Of a stretch of 64,000 nucleotides of DNA, positions 47,775-57,153 are shown one piece after another (position 1 is the first letter of the stretch; every line of letters starts with the position of its first letter). The notes under the pieces are model-generated. The model had not been told where the DNA came from and searched no databases. It saw only the letters and a program-made list of their open reading frames with translations. A program made the position numbers and the translations under genes. This DNA comes from Bradyrhizobium sp. AZCC 2176 (lineage in GTDB: Bacteria > Pseudomonadota > Alphaproteobacteria > Rhizobiales > Xanthobacteraceae): contig NZ_JAZHRX010000001.1 in the NCBI RefSeq assembly GCF_036924645.1, forward strand, positions 2,542,001-2,606,000, given 5' to 3'.

Positions 47775-48722
47775 ATGACCCGCGTCCAGGAACTCTATCC
47801 CGACAACAAGATCGTCCTGCGCGAGGTCGGCCTGCGCGACGGCCTGCAGCTCGTGAAGACGTTTCCGTCGACATCCGCCAAGCAGCGCTGGATCCGCGAC
47901 GAATATGCCGCGGGCGTGCGGCATTTCGAGGTCGGCTCGTTCCTGCCGGCAAAGACATTTCCGCAATTCGCCGACGTGCGCGACATCATCGGGACCGTGG
48001 CCTCGCTGCCCGGCGCTTACGGCGTTGCGCTGACGCTGAATGAGCGCGGGGCGAACGAAGCGCTGGCCTCTGGCGTCGCCGAGGTGGCGACGGTGGTGTC
48101 AGCGACCGAGGAGCACAGCCAGGCCAATGCCAACCGCTCGCGCGAGTCGGCGATTGCCAACGTCAAACGGCTCTGTGAACTGCGCGACGCCAGTGCGCAC
48201 AGGCCGGTGGTGAACTCCGCGATCTCGATGGCACTAGGTTGCTCGATCGTCGGGGCAGTCGATCCGAAGGAAGTGCTGCGGCTGACTGAAAAACTGTTCG
48301 AGGCCGGCGTCGACATGGTCGCGATTGCCGACACGGTTGGTTATGCCGGACCGAAGCAGGTCGGGGAATTGACTTCGGCCGCGGTGAAGATTGCGGGCGC
48401 AAAACCGATCTGCATTCACCTGCATGACACGCGCGGCATGGGCATCGCCAATGCTTCGGCTGCGCTGGATGCTGGCGCGCGCGTGCTGGATGGATCGCTC
48501 GGCGGCCTCGGCGGCTGCCCGTTCGCGCCGGGCGCGACCGGAAACGTCGTGTTCGAGGATCTGGTGTTCCTGTGCGAGAGCAAGGGATTCAAAACGGGCA
48601 TCGATATCGAGAAGCTGATCGCGGTGCGCGGAATCCTGAAATCGGAAATGCCGGGTGAAGCGCTGTATGGCGGATTGGCGCGCGCCGGATTGCCAGGCCG
48701 GACGGCGGCCAAGGCAGCGTGA
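47775..48722 (+). CDS. HMG-CoA lyase family enzyme (HMGL-like)
   Basis: 315 residues, TIM barrel. REVGLRDGLQ near the N-terminus holds the catalytic Arg and metal Asp; metal histidines are in CIHLHDTRGMGIAN and the catalytic cysteine loop is GLGGCPFAPGATGNV. Known role of the closest group is cleavage of HMG-CoA to acetoacetate and acetyl-CoA (leucine degradation); citramalyl- or hydroxymethyl-type substrates remain possible. AGAGG lies 5 bases before the ATG. Divergent from the EI24-like gene. Confidence 0.92.
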   Translation: MTRVQELYPDNKIVLREVGLRDGLQLVKTFPSTSAKQRWIRDEYAAGVRHFEVGSFLPAKTFPQFADVRDIIGTVASLPGAYGVALTLNERGANEALASGVAEVATVVSATEEHSQANANRSRESAIANVKRLCELRDASAHRPVVNSAISMALGCSIVGAVDPKEVLRLTEKLFEAGVDMVAIADTVGYAGPKQVGELTSAAVKIAGAKPICIHLHDTRGMGIANASAALDAGARVLDGSLGGLGGCPFAPGATGNVVFEDLVFLCESKGFKTGIDIEKLIAVRGILKSEMPGEALYGGLARAGLPGRTAAKAA

Positions 48723-48732
48723 ACTACTTTCT

Positions 48733-48834
48733 CGTCATGGCCGGGCTTGTGGCCATCCACGTCTCTCTTGCTGTCAAGATGTGGATGCCCGGGACATCCA
48801 GCGCGGAGACGCGCTTCGGCTTCTGCCCCGGGCA
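48733..48834. repeat. Palindromic repeat, gtcatggccgggcttg family
   Basis: GTCATGGCCGGGCTTG and GGCCATCCAC at the left; GTGGATGCCCGGGACATCC on the right, the central part pairing ATCCAC with GTGGAT. A degenerate member of a common rhizobial intergenic element, in the convergent gap before copA. Confidence 0.65.
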
Positions 48835-51240
48835 TTAGAGCCGCCTCACCTTTAGGCGCAGCGCATTCCCGACGACGCTTACCGACGACAGTGCCATCGC
48901 CGCCGCGGCGATGATCGGCGACAACAGCAATCCAAAAGCCGGATAGAGAATACCTGCGGCGATCGGAATGCCGGCGGCGTTGTAGATGAAGGCGAAGAAC
49001 AGGTTCTGCCTGATGTTGCGCATGGTCGCCTGCGATAGGCGGCGGGCGCGAACGATGCCGCCGAGATCGCCCTTCAACAGCGTGACTCCCGCGCTTTCCA
49101 TTGCGACATCCGTGCCGGTGCCCATGGCGATGCCGACTTCGGCGGCGGCAAGCGCCGGCGCGTCGTTGACGCCGTCGCCGGCCATCGCGACGATTCGTCC
49201 GGCCTTCTGCAGTTTTGCGACCACGGCGCTTTTCTGGTCGGGCAGCACTTCCGCCTCGACGTCGGCAATTCCAAGGCTGCGTGCGACGGCGTTCGCCGTC
49301 GTCTTGTTGTCGCCGGTCAGCATGATGACCTTGATGCCTTCCGCCGCCAGCGCCCTCAGCGCATCCGGCGTCGACGCTTTCACCGGATCGGCGATGGCGA
49401 ACAACCCTGCGAGCTTGCCGTCGATGGCGATGTTGATGACGGTGGCGCCGTCGCGGCGCAGACGTTCGCCCTGTTCGCCGAGCGAGCCGGTCTCGATGCC
49501 GAGCGATTGCAGAAAGCTCGCGTTACCGAGCACGATGGTCTTGCCGTCGACCTTGCCGGTGGCGCCCTTTCCCGTCGGCGAGTCGAATTCGTCGACCTTG
49601 CCGAGATCGAGATTGCGCTCCCTGGCCGCCCGCACGATGGCGTCCGCCAGCGGATGTTCGCTGGCGCGCTCGACGGTCGCAGCCAGCCGCAGAATGTCGG
49701 TCTCGTCAAATCCGTCTGCCGGCACGATGGCGACCACCTTCGGCTTGCCCTCGGTCAGCGTTCCCGTCTTGTCGACCACCAGCGTGTCGACCTTCTCCAT
49801 CCGCTCCAGCGCTTCGGCGTTCTTGATCAGCACGCCGGCCTGCGCGCCACGTCCGACGCCGACCATGATCGACATCGGCGTGGCGAGGCCGAGCGCGCAG
49901 GGGCAGGCGATGATGAGCACGCTGACCGCGGCGACCAGGCCGAACGCCATGCGCGGCTCCGGGCCAAACCAGGCCCAGGCGCCGAACGCGATCAGCGCCA
50001 CGAGGATTACGATCGGCACGAACCAGCCGGAAACCTGATCGGCCAGCCGCTGGATCGGCGCCCGCGAGCGCTGCGCGTCCGCCACCATCTTCACGATCTG
50101 GGACAGCAGCGTGTCGCGTCCGACCTTGTCGGCGCGCATCACGAACCCGCCGGACTGGTTGAGCGTGCCCGCAATGACCTTGCTGCCGGACTCCTTGGTG
50201 ACCGGCATGGATTCGCCGGTCACCAATGATTCGTCGAGCGAGGAGCGGCCCTCGACGATGATGCCGTCCACCGGCACCTTCTCGCCCGGGCGCACCCGCA
50301 GACGATCGCCGACCGCCAGCGCATCGATTTCCACCTCATGATCGGCGCCATCGTCGCCGATCCGGCGGGCGGTTTTTGGTGCGAGCTGGAGCAGCGCCTT
50401 GATCGCGCCCGAGGTTGCTTCGCGTGCGCGAAGTTCGAGCACCTGGCCGAGCAGCACGAGCACGGTGATGACGGCGGCCGCCTCGAAATACACTGAAACC
50501 GCGCCGCCATGGCCGCGGAAGGTGGCTGGGAAAATTCCGGGCGCAACCGCGCCGATGACGCTGTAGACATAGGCCACGCCGGTACCCATCGCGATCAGCG
50601 TGAACATGTTGAGATTGCGCGTTACGAGCGACTGTCCGCCGCGCACGAAGAACGGCCAGCCGGCCCAGAGCACCACAGGCGTGGCAAACGCGAACTGGAT
50701 CCAGTTCGACAGCGTCTGATCGAGCAAGCCGTGACCGCCGACGAGATGGCTGCCCATTTCGAGGATGACCGCCGGCAGCGCGAGCACGAGGCCGATCCAG
50801 AAGCGGCGCGTCATGTCGGCGAGTTCCGGATTGGGCGGGGCATCGAGGCTCGCGACCTCCGGCTCCAGCGCCATGCCGCAGATCGGGCAACTTCCGGGGC
50901 CGACCTGGCGGATCTCCGGATGCATCGGGCAGGTGTAGATCGTGCCTTCCGGCACGGCGGCTTTCGGCCGGCTGTCTCTATCGAGATAGGCGACAGGGTC
51001 GGCAGCGAATTTGGTGCGACAGCCGGCCGAGCAGAAATGATGGGTTTCGCCGCGATAGTCGAAGCGATGCTTGCTGGTCGCGGGATTCACGGTCATGCCG
51101 CAGACAGGGTCGCGCACGGTTGTAGCGGCATGTGCGTGATGATCGTGATGGCTGTGGTCGCGGCCGGCCTGGCTGTGGCCGCCGCAGCAGGCGCCCTTTG
51201 ACGCGCCGCTTCGGTCGGCGTTTTCGTTGTTGTTCATCAT
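48835..51240 (-). CDS. copA: Copper-translocating P-type ATPase with YHS and metal-binding domains
   Basis: 801 residues. A His-rich start ([10 protein letters not shown]) is followed by a YHS domain (44-87; DPVCGM and HHFCSAGC) and a heavy-metal binding domain (101-129; [14 protein letters not shown]). Then the P1B-ATPase: CPC at 446-448 in ACPCALG marks Cu+ export, the phosphorylated Asp490 is in DKTGTLTEG, and SEHPLADAI and MLTGDN follow. No classic GMxCxxC N-terminal domain. It pumps Cu+ from the cytoplasm. Start [10 protein letters not shown] at 51240. Divergent from csoR across a 48-base gap with a palindromic operator. Confidence 0.94.
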   Translation of the reverse strand: MMNNNENADRSGASKGACCGGHSQAGRDHSHHDHHAHAATTVRDPVCGMTVNPATSKHRFDYRGETHHFCSAGCRTKFAADPVAYLDRDSRPKAAVPEGTIYTCPMHPEIRQVGPGSCPICGMALEPEVASLDAPPNPELADMTRRFWIGLVLALPAVILEMGSHLVGGHGLLDQTLSNWIQFAFATPVVLWAGWPFFVRGGQSLVTRNLNMFTLIAMGTGVAYVYSVIGAVAPGIFPATFRGHGGAVSVYFEAAAVITVLVLLGQVLELRAREATSGAIKALLQLAPKTARRIGDDGADHEVEIDALAVGDRLRVRPGEKVPVDGIIVEGRSSLDESLVTGESMPVTKESGSKVIAGTLNQSGGFVMRADKVGRDTLLSQIVKMVADAQRSRAPIQRLADQVSGWFVPIVILVALIAFGAWAWFGPEPRMAFGLVAAVSVLIIACPCALGLATPMSIMVGVGRGAQAGVLIKNAEALERMEKVDTLVVDKTGTLTEGKPKVVAIVPADGFDETDILRLAATVERASEHPLADAIVRAARERNLDLGKVDEFDSPTGKGATGKVDGKTIVLGNASFLQSLGIETGSLGEQGERLRRDGATVINIAIDGKLAGLFAIADPVKASTPDALRALAAEGIKVIMLTGDNKTTANAVARSLGIADVEAEVLPDQKSAVVAKLQKAGRIVAMAGDGVNDAPALAAAEVGIAMGTGTDVAMESAGVTLLKGDLGGIVRARRLSQATMRNIRQNLFFAFIYNAAGIPIAAGILYPAFGLLLSPIIAAAAMALSSVSVVGNALRLKVRRL

Positions 51241-51260
51241 TTGCTCCGGCTCTTGTAACC

Positions 51261-51279
51261 TATACCCTACAGGGGTATA
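51261..51279. promoter_or_regulatory. Probable CsoR operator between copA and csoR
   Basis: TATACCCTACAGGGGTATA is a near-perfect palindrome of the G-tract type bound by CsoR. It fills the middle of the 48-base divergent gap, so it would control both genes. Confidence 0.7.
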
Positions 51280-51288
51280 TAGGCACGC

Positions 51289-51564
51289 ATGAGAAAAGAC
51301 ATCAAGGCATCCTGTCAAAAGCGTCTCAGCCGGATCGAGGGCCAGGTCCGCGGCCTCTCCAAGATGGTCGAGGAGGATCGCTACTGCATCGATATCGTGA
51401 CCCAGATCTCCGCTGTCAGGGCCGCGCTCCGTCGCGTCGAGGAGGAGGTGCTGCGGGATCACGTGTCGCATTGCGTCGAACACGCGATCACCAGCGGCAA
51501 CAAGGCCGATCAGCGCGAAAAGATCGCGGAGCTGATGGCCGTGATCGGCCGCTCCGACAGGTAA
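51289..51564 (+). CDS. csoR: CsoR family copper-sensing repressor
   Basis: 91 residues, four-helix DUF156 family. Copper ligands expected for CsoR are present: Cys33 ([11 protein letters not shown]), His58 and Cys62 (HVSHC), which distinguishes it from RcnR (nickel/cobalt) and FrmR (formaldehyde). Cu+ binding releases it from its operator, derepressing copA. It sits 48 bases from copA, divergently. Confidence 0.92.
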   Translation: MRKDIKASCQKRLSRIEGQVRGLSKMVEEDRYCIDIVTQISAVRAALRRVEEEVLRDHVSHCVEHAITSGNKADQREKIAELMAVIGRSDR

Positions 51565-51573
51565 CCCGGGTTC

Positions 51574-51655
51574 GTATCCCGGATGGAGCGCAGCGCAATC
51601 CGGGATGTTTGGATCCTCGGAAAAGGTCCCGGATTGGGCTTCGTTCCATCCGGGC
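51574..51655. repeat. Palindromic repeat, CCCGGATGGAGCG family (long copy)
   Basis: CCCGGATGGAGCGCAGCGCAAT and GATTGGGCTTCGTTCCATCCGGG are inverted, with a weaker internal hairpin. In the convergent gap between csoR and nikR. Confidence 0.8.
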
Positions 51656-51675
51656 CACGCGTTCTTGCCTCGACG

Positions 51676-52119
51676 CTAGTCGTGATGGCCACGCTTGCGC
51701 GCCTTCGGTTTCTCGTCGGATGCCGTCGGGATCATCACGACGCGGCCATAGCGCACGCCGCGCTCGGCGATGATGTGGTCGGCAAAGTGCTTTACCTCGC
51801 CGCTGGCGCCCTTCAGCGCCGTCACTTCCATGCAGGAGTCGTCGTCCAGGTGGACGTGCAGCGTCGCCAGCGACATATCGTGGTGGCCGTGGAAATTTTG
51901 CACCAGCCGCTTCGAAAGGTCGCGCGCGGCGTGGTCGTAGACATAGACCAGGGCTGCAACGCATTGGCCTGATGGGGCCGTATCCTCGGCGCTCTGCTGC
52001 AGGCCGGCGCGGGCGAGATCGCGGATGATCTCGGAGCGGTTTTGATAGCCGCGGGCTTCCGCCGCGGCATCGATCTCGGTCAGCAGCTCGTCTTCGATGG
52101 TGATGGTGATCCGTTGCAT
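51676..52119 (-). CDS. nikR: NikR, nickel-responsive repressor
   Basis: 147 residues. A ribbon-helix-helix N-terminal domain (MQRITITIEDELLTEIDAAAEARGYQNRSEIIRDL) is followed by the ACT-like metal domain. Ligands equivalent to E. coli His76, His87, His89 and Cys95 appear as His77, His88, His90 and Cys96. The C-terminal tail is basic and ends GHHD. Divergent from a TonB-dependent receptor with a consensus NikR operator between them. Confidence 0.95.
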   Translation of the reverse strand: MQRITITIEDELLTEIDAAAEARGYQNRSEIIRDLARAGLQQSAEDTAPSGQCVAALVYVYDHAARDLSKRLVQNFHGHHDMSLATLHVHLDDDSCMEVTALKGASGEVKHFADHIIAERGVRYGRVVMIPTASDEKPKARKRGHHD

Positions 52120-52140
52120 CCCAAATTTCCGTCCTGACCG

Positions 52141-52168
52141 GTATGATATTTTGATTGTCTCGTCATAC
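52141..52168. promoter_or_regulatory. NikR operator
   Basis: GTATGA at 52141-52146 and TCATAC at 52163-52168, separated by exactly 16 bases, equal the E. coli NikR operator GTATGA-N16-TCATAC. It lies 22 bases upstream of the nikR start and 81 bases upstream of the receptor gene, so nickel may repress both. Confidence 0.9.
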
Positions 52169-52248
52169 CGTGCTTGTTAGCGTGCAGCGCCAAGTTTAAG
52201 TCGAACTGATGCGGTCGCGCGCCGACTGTAGCAATTATCGTGCGGGGC

Positions 52249-54456
52249 ATGACCTTGCGTAAGGCTGTTTGGCGGATATTTTCCGCCGCCGCATCGCTGA
52301 TTGTGATGGCGCCGTCAGTGGACGCCCAGAGCGTGGCGGCTGTCACGCCCGGCCAGCTTCCCGCGGTGACGGTGGATCCGCCCGAAGCGGGGCCGCGCCA
52401 CCGGACCAAGCCGCCGCGCCGGGGGCGGACCACGCGAAATCCAGCCGCGGTTCAACCGAGCGTACCTGCGCCACCGCAGCTCAGTAGCGGGGTGACGTCG
52501 GGCTCCGCGACTGCGGGGCCGGCATATCTCCAGCCGACCGCCGCCAGCGCGATGACCATCGGCGGTGCGGAGGTGAACGCCCGGCCCTTCTCGCGCGTCG
52601 GCGAGGCACTGGAAGTGGTGCCGGGTCTGATCGTTACCCAGCATTCCGGCGAGGGCAAAGCCAACCAGTATTTTTTGCGCGGCTTTAACCTGGACCACGG
52701 CACCGATCTCGCCATCAGCATCGACGGCATGCCGGTCAACATGCCGACCCATGGCCACGGCCAGGGTTATGCCGACATCAATTTCCTGATTCCGGAGTTG
52801 GTGCAGTCAGTGACTGTGCGCAAAGGGCCTTACTTCGCGGACCAGGGCGACTTCGCTTCCGCGGGCGCGGTTGCTATCGACTATATCAACAGGCTGCCGA
52901 AGAACATCGCCGAGCTGACGTTCGGCAGCTTTGGCTACCGCCGCACGCTGGCGGCAGGATCGGCGGCGGTCGGCGCGGGCACGCTGCTCGCCGCCTTCGA
53001 GGGCGTCGGGTATAACGGTCCGTGGGATGTGCCTGACCATGTGCGCAAGCTGAACGGCCTGCTGCGCTACAGCCAGGGCACCGCCACGGACGGGTTCATG
53101 CTGTCGGCGATGGCCTATTCCAATGGCTGGAATTCGACCGACCAGGTGGCGCAGCGCGCGCTCGACCAGGCACTGATCGGCCGCTTCGGTTCGCTCGATC
53201 CGACCGATGGCGGCGTCTCAAGCCGATTCTCGCTGTCGGGCACATGGGCGCAATCGAGCGAATACGGGCAGAGCAAGGTCAACGCCTACGCGATCAACGC
53301 GTCGCTGCGGCTCTACAACAATTTCACCTACTTTCTCGACGATCCCGTCAATGGCGATCAGTTCAGCCAGATGGATCGGCGCACGGTCTATGGCTTCAAT
53401 GCCAGCCATGCCTTCGATGTCCGCGTGGCCGGCATCGAAACCCAGACCCGCATTGGCCTCCAAGCGCGTGGCGACGATATCCGGGTCGGACTGTTCAAGA
53501 CGTTGCAGCGCGAGCCGCTCTCGACCGTTCGCGAAGACGACGTGAGGGAAGGCAATGTCGGCCTGTGGGCCGATACGACGGCGCGCTGGACCGATTGGAT
53601 GCGCACCACGGTCGGCATCCGCGAGGACTATTTTGCCGGGAGGGTGCTGAGCGACACGCCCGAAAATTCCGGCAACGCACAGGCGTCGATGGCGAGCCCC
53701 AAGGCCGGATTCGTACTGGGGCCGTGGTACCGGACCGAGTTCTACGGCAATGCCGGCTACGGCCTGCACTCCAACGATATCAGAGGTGCGACGATCACGG
53801 TCGATCCGATCGACAAGGTGACGCCGCAGGATCCTGTGCCGCTGCTGGTTCGATCGAAGGGCGCCGAGCTTGGCATCCGCACCAGGGCGGTCGACGGTCT
53901 CACCAGTTCGCTCGCGCTGTTCGTGCTGAATTTCGATTCCGAATTGCTGTTCGTCGGCGATGCCGGGACGACCGAAGCCAGCCGGCCGAGCCGGCGCGTC
54001 GGCGTCGAATGGACCAACCAGTATCAGGCGCTGCCGTGGATGCGGCTTGATCTCGATGTCGCCTATACGCGCGCCCGCTTCACCGATTTCGATCCCGCGG
54101 GCCAATTCATCCCGGGCGCGCCGGCATGGGTCGCGAGCGGCGGCGTGACGTTCGGCGAAGCGACCGGTTGGTTCGGCGCCTTGCGTGGGCGGTATTTTGG
54201 ACCGCGTCCGTTGGTCGAGGATGACAGCGTTCGTTCGCAGGCGTCGCTGATTTTCAATGCGCGTGCGGGTTACAAATTCGACAACGGCTTGCGGCTGCAG
54301 CTCGACGTGCTCAACCTCTTCAACGCGCGCACCAACCAGATCGAGTACTACTATCTATCGCGGCTGCCGGGTGAGCCGATCGGCGGCGTCGCGGACCGGC
54401 ATGTGCATCCGGCAGAACCGCTGGCGGTGAGACTGACGCTGGCAGGAAGGTTCTAG
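52249..54456 (+). CDS. TonB-dependent outer-membrane receptor, probably for nickel
   Basis: 735 residues. A signal peptide (MTLRKAVWRIFSAAASLIVMAP, cleavage after VDA) precedes a Pro/Arg-rich linker of about 60 residues. The plug domain contains FSRVGEALEVVPGLIVTQHSG, FLRGFNLDHGTDLAISIDGMPVN and VRKGPY. The beta-barrel ends with an aromatic-terminated strand (LTLAGRF). No classic TonB box was recognised near the N-terminus. Nickel is inferred from the NikR operator, not from the protein. His-rich plug loop NMPTHGHGQGY. ATG at 52249 preferred to GTG at 52240. Confidence 0.9.
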   Translation: MTLRKAVWRIFSAAASLIVMAPSVDAQSVAAVTPGQLPAVTVDPPEAGPRHRTKPPRRGRTTRNPAAVQPSVPAPPQLSSGVTSGSATAGPAYLQPTAASAMTIGGAEVNARPFSRVGEALEVVPGLIVTQHSGEGKANQYFLRGFNLDHGTDLAISIDGMPVNMPTHGHGQGYADINFLIPELVQSVTVRKGPYFADQGDFASAGAVAIDYINRLPKNIAELTFGSFGYRRTLAAGSAAVGAGTLLAAFEGVGYNGPWDVPDHVRKLNGLLRYSQGTATDGFMLSAMAYSNGWNSTDQVAQRALDQALIGRFGSLDPTDGGVSSRFSLSGTWAQSSEYGQSKVNAYAINASLRLYNNFTYFLDDPVNGDQFSQMDRRTVYGFNASHAFDVRVAGIETQTRIGLQARGDDIRVGLFKTLQREPLSTVREDDVREGNVGLWADTTARWTDWMRTTVGIREDYFAGRVLSDTPENSGNAQASMASPKAGFVLGPWYRTEFYGNAGYGLHSNDIRGATITVDPIDKVTPQDPVPLLVRSKGAELGIRTRAVDGLTSSLALFVLNFDSELLFVGDAGTTEASRPSRRVGVEWTNQYQALPWMRLDLDVAYTRARFTDFDPAGQFIPGAPAWVASGGVTFGEATGWFGALRGRYFGPRPLVEDDSVRSQASLIFNARAGYKFDNGLRLQLDVLNLFNARTNQIEYYYLSRLPGEPIGGVADRHVHPAEPLAVRLTLAGRF

Positions 54457-54464
54457 GGAATCTT

Positions 54465-54552
54465 GTAGCCCGGATGGAGCGTAAGCGTGATCCGCGACAG
54501 TTTATCCGGCGGAGCGAGCTACCCGGATTGCGCTTCGCTCCATCCAGGCTAC
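54465..54552. repeat. Palindromic repeat, GTAGCCCGGATGGAGCG family (long copy)
   Basis: GTAGCCCGGATGGAGCG and CGCTTCGCTCCATCCAGGCTAC are inverted with an internal hairpin. Convergent gap between the receptor and the YiiX-like gene. Confidence 0.8.
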
Positions 54553-54562
54553 GGTTCTTGCC

Positions 54563-55570
54563 CTACGCCACCATCTCGCGCGGCTTCGTGCGGCGCTCCG
54601 GCGGGCGGACCGGGACGTATTCGACGGCGAGATAATGTTCCGACACAGTGACGCGTTCGATCACTGTGGTTTCGCAGGTCGCTTCCTCAATTGCCACCTG
54701 TTCAATTGTCACTTCTTCAGCCGCAGCCGGAAGCGGCGCCTCTTGGTCAATCTCTTCAGGAACAAGCGGCGGCGACTTGACCTCTGGAAACACAGCGAAT
54801 TCGCCCGCTACCTCCTGGAGCGGCTTCTGCTTGTCGGCCCAGTGCAGGGCCGTGTAGTCGAAGCCGTGCACGATGGTGGGTTTGACGATTTCGAAATAGG
54901 GCGAGATGTCGAAATCGCGCGGCATGTAGAGCGAGGAATCGCGGATATGCAGGATCTCGCGCCGGGCCTTCCTTGAGGCGGCGCGGGTGATCTTGGGCAG
55001 GATCGGGTAGCGCACCGCGTCGAACGCCTGCGCGATCAGCGCCGAGCAGATGATTTTGGTGGGATCGCCTGAGCCGAACGCGATCATGCGCCGGCGCCAG
55101 CGCTGCGGCACCGGCAGCGGGATCAGGTAGCGCATCAGGTCGACGATGTTCTTGGTGTCGTAGCCGAAGCCGATCCGGTTGATGGCGTAGCGGCACACCG
55201 TGGTGCGGTCCTCGTAGGACAGTCCGATCGGGCGGCAGAGCCGGGTGTGATAGGGATAATATTTGGACAGCGGCGCCGAGGTCACGCCTTCGCCGATATT
55301 GGCCTCGATCAGGACGTGGGGTTCGCCGTCGGCCTCGGTCGCGCCATCGACCGGACCGACATAGAGCGCGGCATGCGACCAGGTGGACTGCGTGAGGTAT
55401 TTGATGATGCCGGAAATGCGGTTGTTGCCCTCGACCAGCAGCACGTCGCCGGGCTCGATGACGCCGCGCAGATGCTCGGGGTCGCTGGGCGTGAACGGCT
55501 CATAGCCCGGGACTTCCTTCTGCAGGTAGCCCGCAATCACCTGGCCGATCGTGTCGAGCATTACGCCCAT
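54563..55570 (-). CDS. YiiX-like permuted NlpC/P60 hydrolase
   Basis: 335 residues. A YiiX/YebB-type core has PGDVLLVEGNNRISGIIKYLTQSTWSHAALYVG with catalytic His66, and TKIICSALIAQAFD with Cys175. This His-before-Cys order is the permuted papain fold of lipid- or peptidoglycan-related amidases. A C-terminal region (about 240-335) is acidic then basic with repeated VTIEQVAIEE-like segments, no domain known. No signal peptide seen; a weak amphipathic start. Function not assigned. Confidence 0.82.
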   Translation of the reverse strand: MGVMLDTIGQVIAGYLQKEVPGYEPFTPSDPEHLRGVIEPGDVLLVEGNNRISGIIKYLTQSTWSHAALYVGPVDGATEADGEPHVLIEANIGEGVTSAPLSKYYPYHTRLCRPIGLSYEDRTTVCRYAINRIGFGYDTKNIVDLMRYLIPLPVPQRWRRRMIAFGSGDPTKIICSALIAQAFDAVRYPILPKITRAASRKARREILHIRDSSLYMPRDFDISPYFEIVKPTIVHGFDYTALHWADKQKPLQEVAGEFAVFPEVKSPPLVPEEIDQEAPLPAAAEEVTIEQVAIEEATCETTVIERVTVSEHYLAVEYVPVRPPERRTKPREMVA

Positions 55571-55758
55571 GAAACTCCCCCAGAGCGGTTTTCTCCCGCT
55601 TTTTTTGTTTCCTTATCATGGTCGCAAGCCGTTTCAATTTAGTTCATGCGTCAAATGGATCAATCATGATTGATTTACCATGAGTGTTGCTGCGTCACGT
55701 GAGATGCGGCACAGTTCGCTAGCTGTTCTCGCTTCCTTCAGGTCCCGGAAACCATGAC

Positions 55759-57153
55759 ATGACAATGACCCGCCGCACCTTCCTGTCGGCGTCCGCAGGT
55801 CTGGCAGCGGTTCCGGTTTTTTGCGGGCGGCGTGCGAGCGCAGCACCGTTGCCGCGGGAAGCTGACATCGTCGTGATCGGCGCGGGCGCGGCCGGCATTG
55901 CTGCGGCGCGGCGGATCATGGCGGCGAACCGCAAGGTGATCGTGGTGGAGGCGGCAAATCAGATCGGCGGCCGCTGCCAGACCGACGCTTCCACCTTCGA
56001 CGTGCCGTTCGATCGCGGCGCGCGCTGGATGCACAATCCCGAGACCAATCCGATGATCAAGCTGGCGCGTGCCGCGGGCCTCGAGATCACGACGGCGCCC
56101 TCGGGCCAGAAGATCCGCATCGGCCGCCGCAACGCCCGCGCCGGCGAGACCGAAGAATTCCTTGCAGCGCTGGTGCGCGCCAACCGCGCCATCGACGATG
56201 CCGCGCGGCGGTTCGACGTCTCCTGTGCCTCCGTGCTGCCGAAGGATCTCGGTGACTGGGCCGGCGCGGCGGAGTTCGTGCTGGGGGCCAGTTTCTCGGG
56301 CAAGGATTTGAAAGATGTCTCAGTCGGCGACAAGTCCCGCGCGCAGGATCGCAATATCGCGATCGGCTGTCGCCAGGGGTTGGGCACGCTGATCGCAAAG
56401 CTCGGCGAGCAGGTGCCGCTGTCGCTGTCGACGACGGCCAATCGCATGGTCTGGAGCAACCGCGATGTCAGCGTGGAAACGCCGGCGGGCAGGATCGCCG
56501 CGCGTGCCGCCGTGGTCACCGTGTCGACCAATGTGCTGACGGCGGGCAACATCAAATTCGCGCCTGACATCCCGAAGCGCACGCTCGACGCCGCCTCGAA
56601 ACTGAGCCTCGGCAGCTATGACCGGATCGCGCTGCAGATGCCGGGCAATCCGCTCGGGCTGGCGCGCGACGACGTCGTCATCGAGCAGAGCAATTCGACC
56701 AAGACGGCGCTGATATCAGCCAATATGGGTGGCTCGTCGCTCTGCGTGATCGACGTCGGCGGCTCGTTCGGCCGCGATCTTTCCGCACAGGGCGAGAAGG
56801 CCATGGTGGCGTTTGCAACGGAATGGCTGACGAAATTGTTCGGCAGCGAGGCGGCCGCGGCGGTGAAGAAATCCAGCGCGACACGCTGGAACGCTGCGCC
56901 GTTCGCGCTCGGCGCGATGTCGGCGGCCGGTCCCGGCGCGCAATCTTCGCGAAAGGTTTTGGCCGAACCGTTCGGCTGCATCTATCTCGCCGGCGAGGCG
57001 ACCCATGAAACGCTGTGGGGAACGATCGACGGCGCCTGGGAAAGCGGCGAGCGCGCCGCGGAAGCGGCGTTGCGGCGGATCGGTGCCTTGAAAGGTCCGG
57101 AGCCGGAGGCACGGCCGGCAAAACAGCGGCGGCGCGGGTCCCCGATCAACTGA
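55759..57153 (+). CDS. Tat-exported FAD-dependent amine oxidase family protein
   Basis: 464 residues. Twin-arginine signal TRRTFLSASAGLA at 4-16. FAD-binding Rossmann motif IVVIGAGAAGIAAARRI (37-53), EAANQIGGRCQT, and the C-terminal FAD motif IYLAGEATHETLWGTIDGAWESGERAA, typical of flavin monoamine oxidases. Likely oxidises an amine in the periplasm; substrate unknown. TGATG overlap with the next gene, so cotranscribed and coupled. Confidence 0.9.
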   Translation: MTMTRRTFLSASAGLAAVPVFCGRRASAAPLPREADIVVIGAGAAGIAAARRIMAANRKVIVVEAANQIGGRCQTDASTFDVPFDRGARWMHNPETNPMIKLARAAGLEITTAPSGQKIRIGRRNARAGETEEFLAALVRANRAIDDAARRFDVSCASVLPKDLGDWAGAAEFVLGASFSGKDLKDVSVGDKSRAQDRNIAIGCRQGLGTLIAKLGEQVPLSLSTTANRMVWSNRDVSVETPAGRIAARAAVVTVSTNVLTAGNIKFAPDIPKRTLDAASKLSLGSYDRIALQMPGNPLGLARDDVVIEQSNSTKTALISANMGGSSLCVIDVGGSFGRDLSAQGEKAMVAFATEWLTKLFGSEAAAAVKKSSATRWNAAPFALGAMSAAGPGAQSSRKVLAEPFGCIYLAGEATHETLWGTIDGAWESGERAAEAALRRIGALKGPEPEARPAKQRRRGSPIN

